Of a DNA stretch of 64,000 nucleotides, positions 63,919 through 64,000 are shown in pieces (within the stretch, counting starts at the first letter, position 1; each line of letters begins with the position of its first letter). The position numbers and the translations under genes were made by a program. The stretch is taken from contig CP082844.1 of NCBI GenBank assembly GCA_019930625.1, positions 620,001 through 684,000 of the forward strand, in the 5' to 3' direction. The notes under the pieces were generated by a model. That model searched no databases, had not been told where the DNA came from, and worked only from the letters and a program-made list of their open reading frames with translations. This DNA comes from Nocardia asteroides. Its GTDB lineage: Bacteria; Actinomycetota; Actinomycetes; Mycobacteriales; Mycobacteriaceae.

Positions 63919-64000
63919 GGTCGCCAGTCTGGCACGGGCCGCCGCCGCACCCCGGTTCTCACTGGTGGCATGCGGCCACCGTCGAGGCCGGGAGGCGCAA

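Overview
The window is high-GC, densely packed chromosomal DNA from a mycolic-acid actinobacterium, most likely Nocardia or a close relative (inference). The gene order is the main evidence. From memory it follows the Mycobacterium tuberculosis segment Rv3276c-Rv3314c: purK, GtrA-like, PH-domain protein, birA, accD5, accE5, maf, sseA, accA3, lat, lrpA, pcd, lhr, nei2, glpD2, lpdA, a gamma-glutamylcyclotransferase-like gene, amiA1/amiB1, deoD, pmmB, upp, an Rv3311-like acidic protein, add and deoA. No rRNA, CRISPR array, prophage or insertion sequence was seen. The one tRNA is the initiator tRNA-fMet.

Layout. 1-13.4 kb: purine synthesis (purK), a two-component system, a membrane PH-domain protein, a stearoyl-ACP desaturase, and the biotin/acyl-CoA carboxylase block (birA, accD5, accE5, maf, accA3). 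That block also holds a rhodanese whose active-site Cys is Ser and a divergent SufR-like regulator. 13.5-20 kb: a patatin, two receptor-like Ser/Thr kinases, a degenerate acetyltransferase-like gene and a beta-propeller lipoprotein. 20-23.6 kb: lysine catabolism (lat, lrpA, pcd). 23.7-31.3 kb: tRNA-fMet, a tannase-like lipoprotein, a fused indolepyruvate ferredoxin oxidoreductase, a small lipoprotein and a secreted lipase. 31.4-40.5 kb: an atypical histidine phosphatase, the Lhr helicase, Nei glycosylase, a flavin amine oxidase/TetR pair and a frameshifted SnoaL-like pseudogene. 40.5-49.9 kb: glycerol use (glpD, divergent glpK), an aminotransferase, two Pro-rich exported or membrane proteins, LpdA and a GGCT-like protein. 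50-57.2 kb: two M20 amidohydrolases, an enoyl-CoA hydratase-like protein, deoD, pmmB and upp. 57.3-59.4 kb: a translationally coupled four-gene unit with type VII secretion hallmarks (EspC-like protein, NlpC/P60 hydrolase, EspH-like and YbaB-like proteins). 59.4-64 kb: acidic protein, thioesterase, add and deoA.

The most unusual signal is a dispersed element of about 150 bp present three times (42488-42643, 52579-52724, 54073-54228). Each copy lies directly upstream of a start codon (glpK, the amiB-like gene, deoD) and in the same orientation relative to it. Each contains a long imperfect palindrome and ends in an 8-bp, 3-nt-loop hairpin whose arms change in a compensatory way between copies. 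It looks like a structured 5'-leader or intergenic repeat family rather than a coding remnant.

Other points: genes cooperate in fatty-acid carboxylation (AccA3 + AccD5 + AccE5, biotinylated by BirA), lysine to aminoadipate (Lat then Pcd, probably under Lrp), glycerol (GlpK then GlpD) and nucleoside salvage (Add, DeoD, DeoA, Upp, PmmB-type mutase). All motif and family assignments come from reading translated sequence by eye. No alignment or database search was run.
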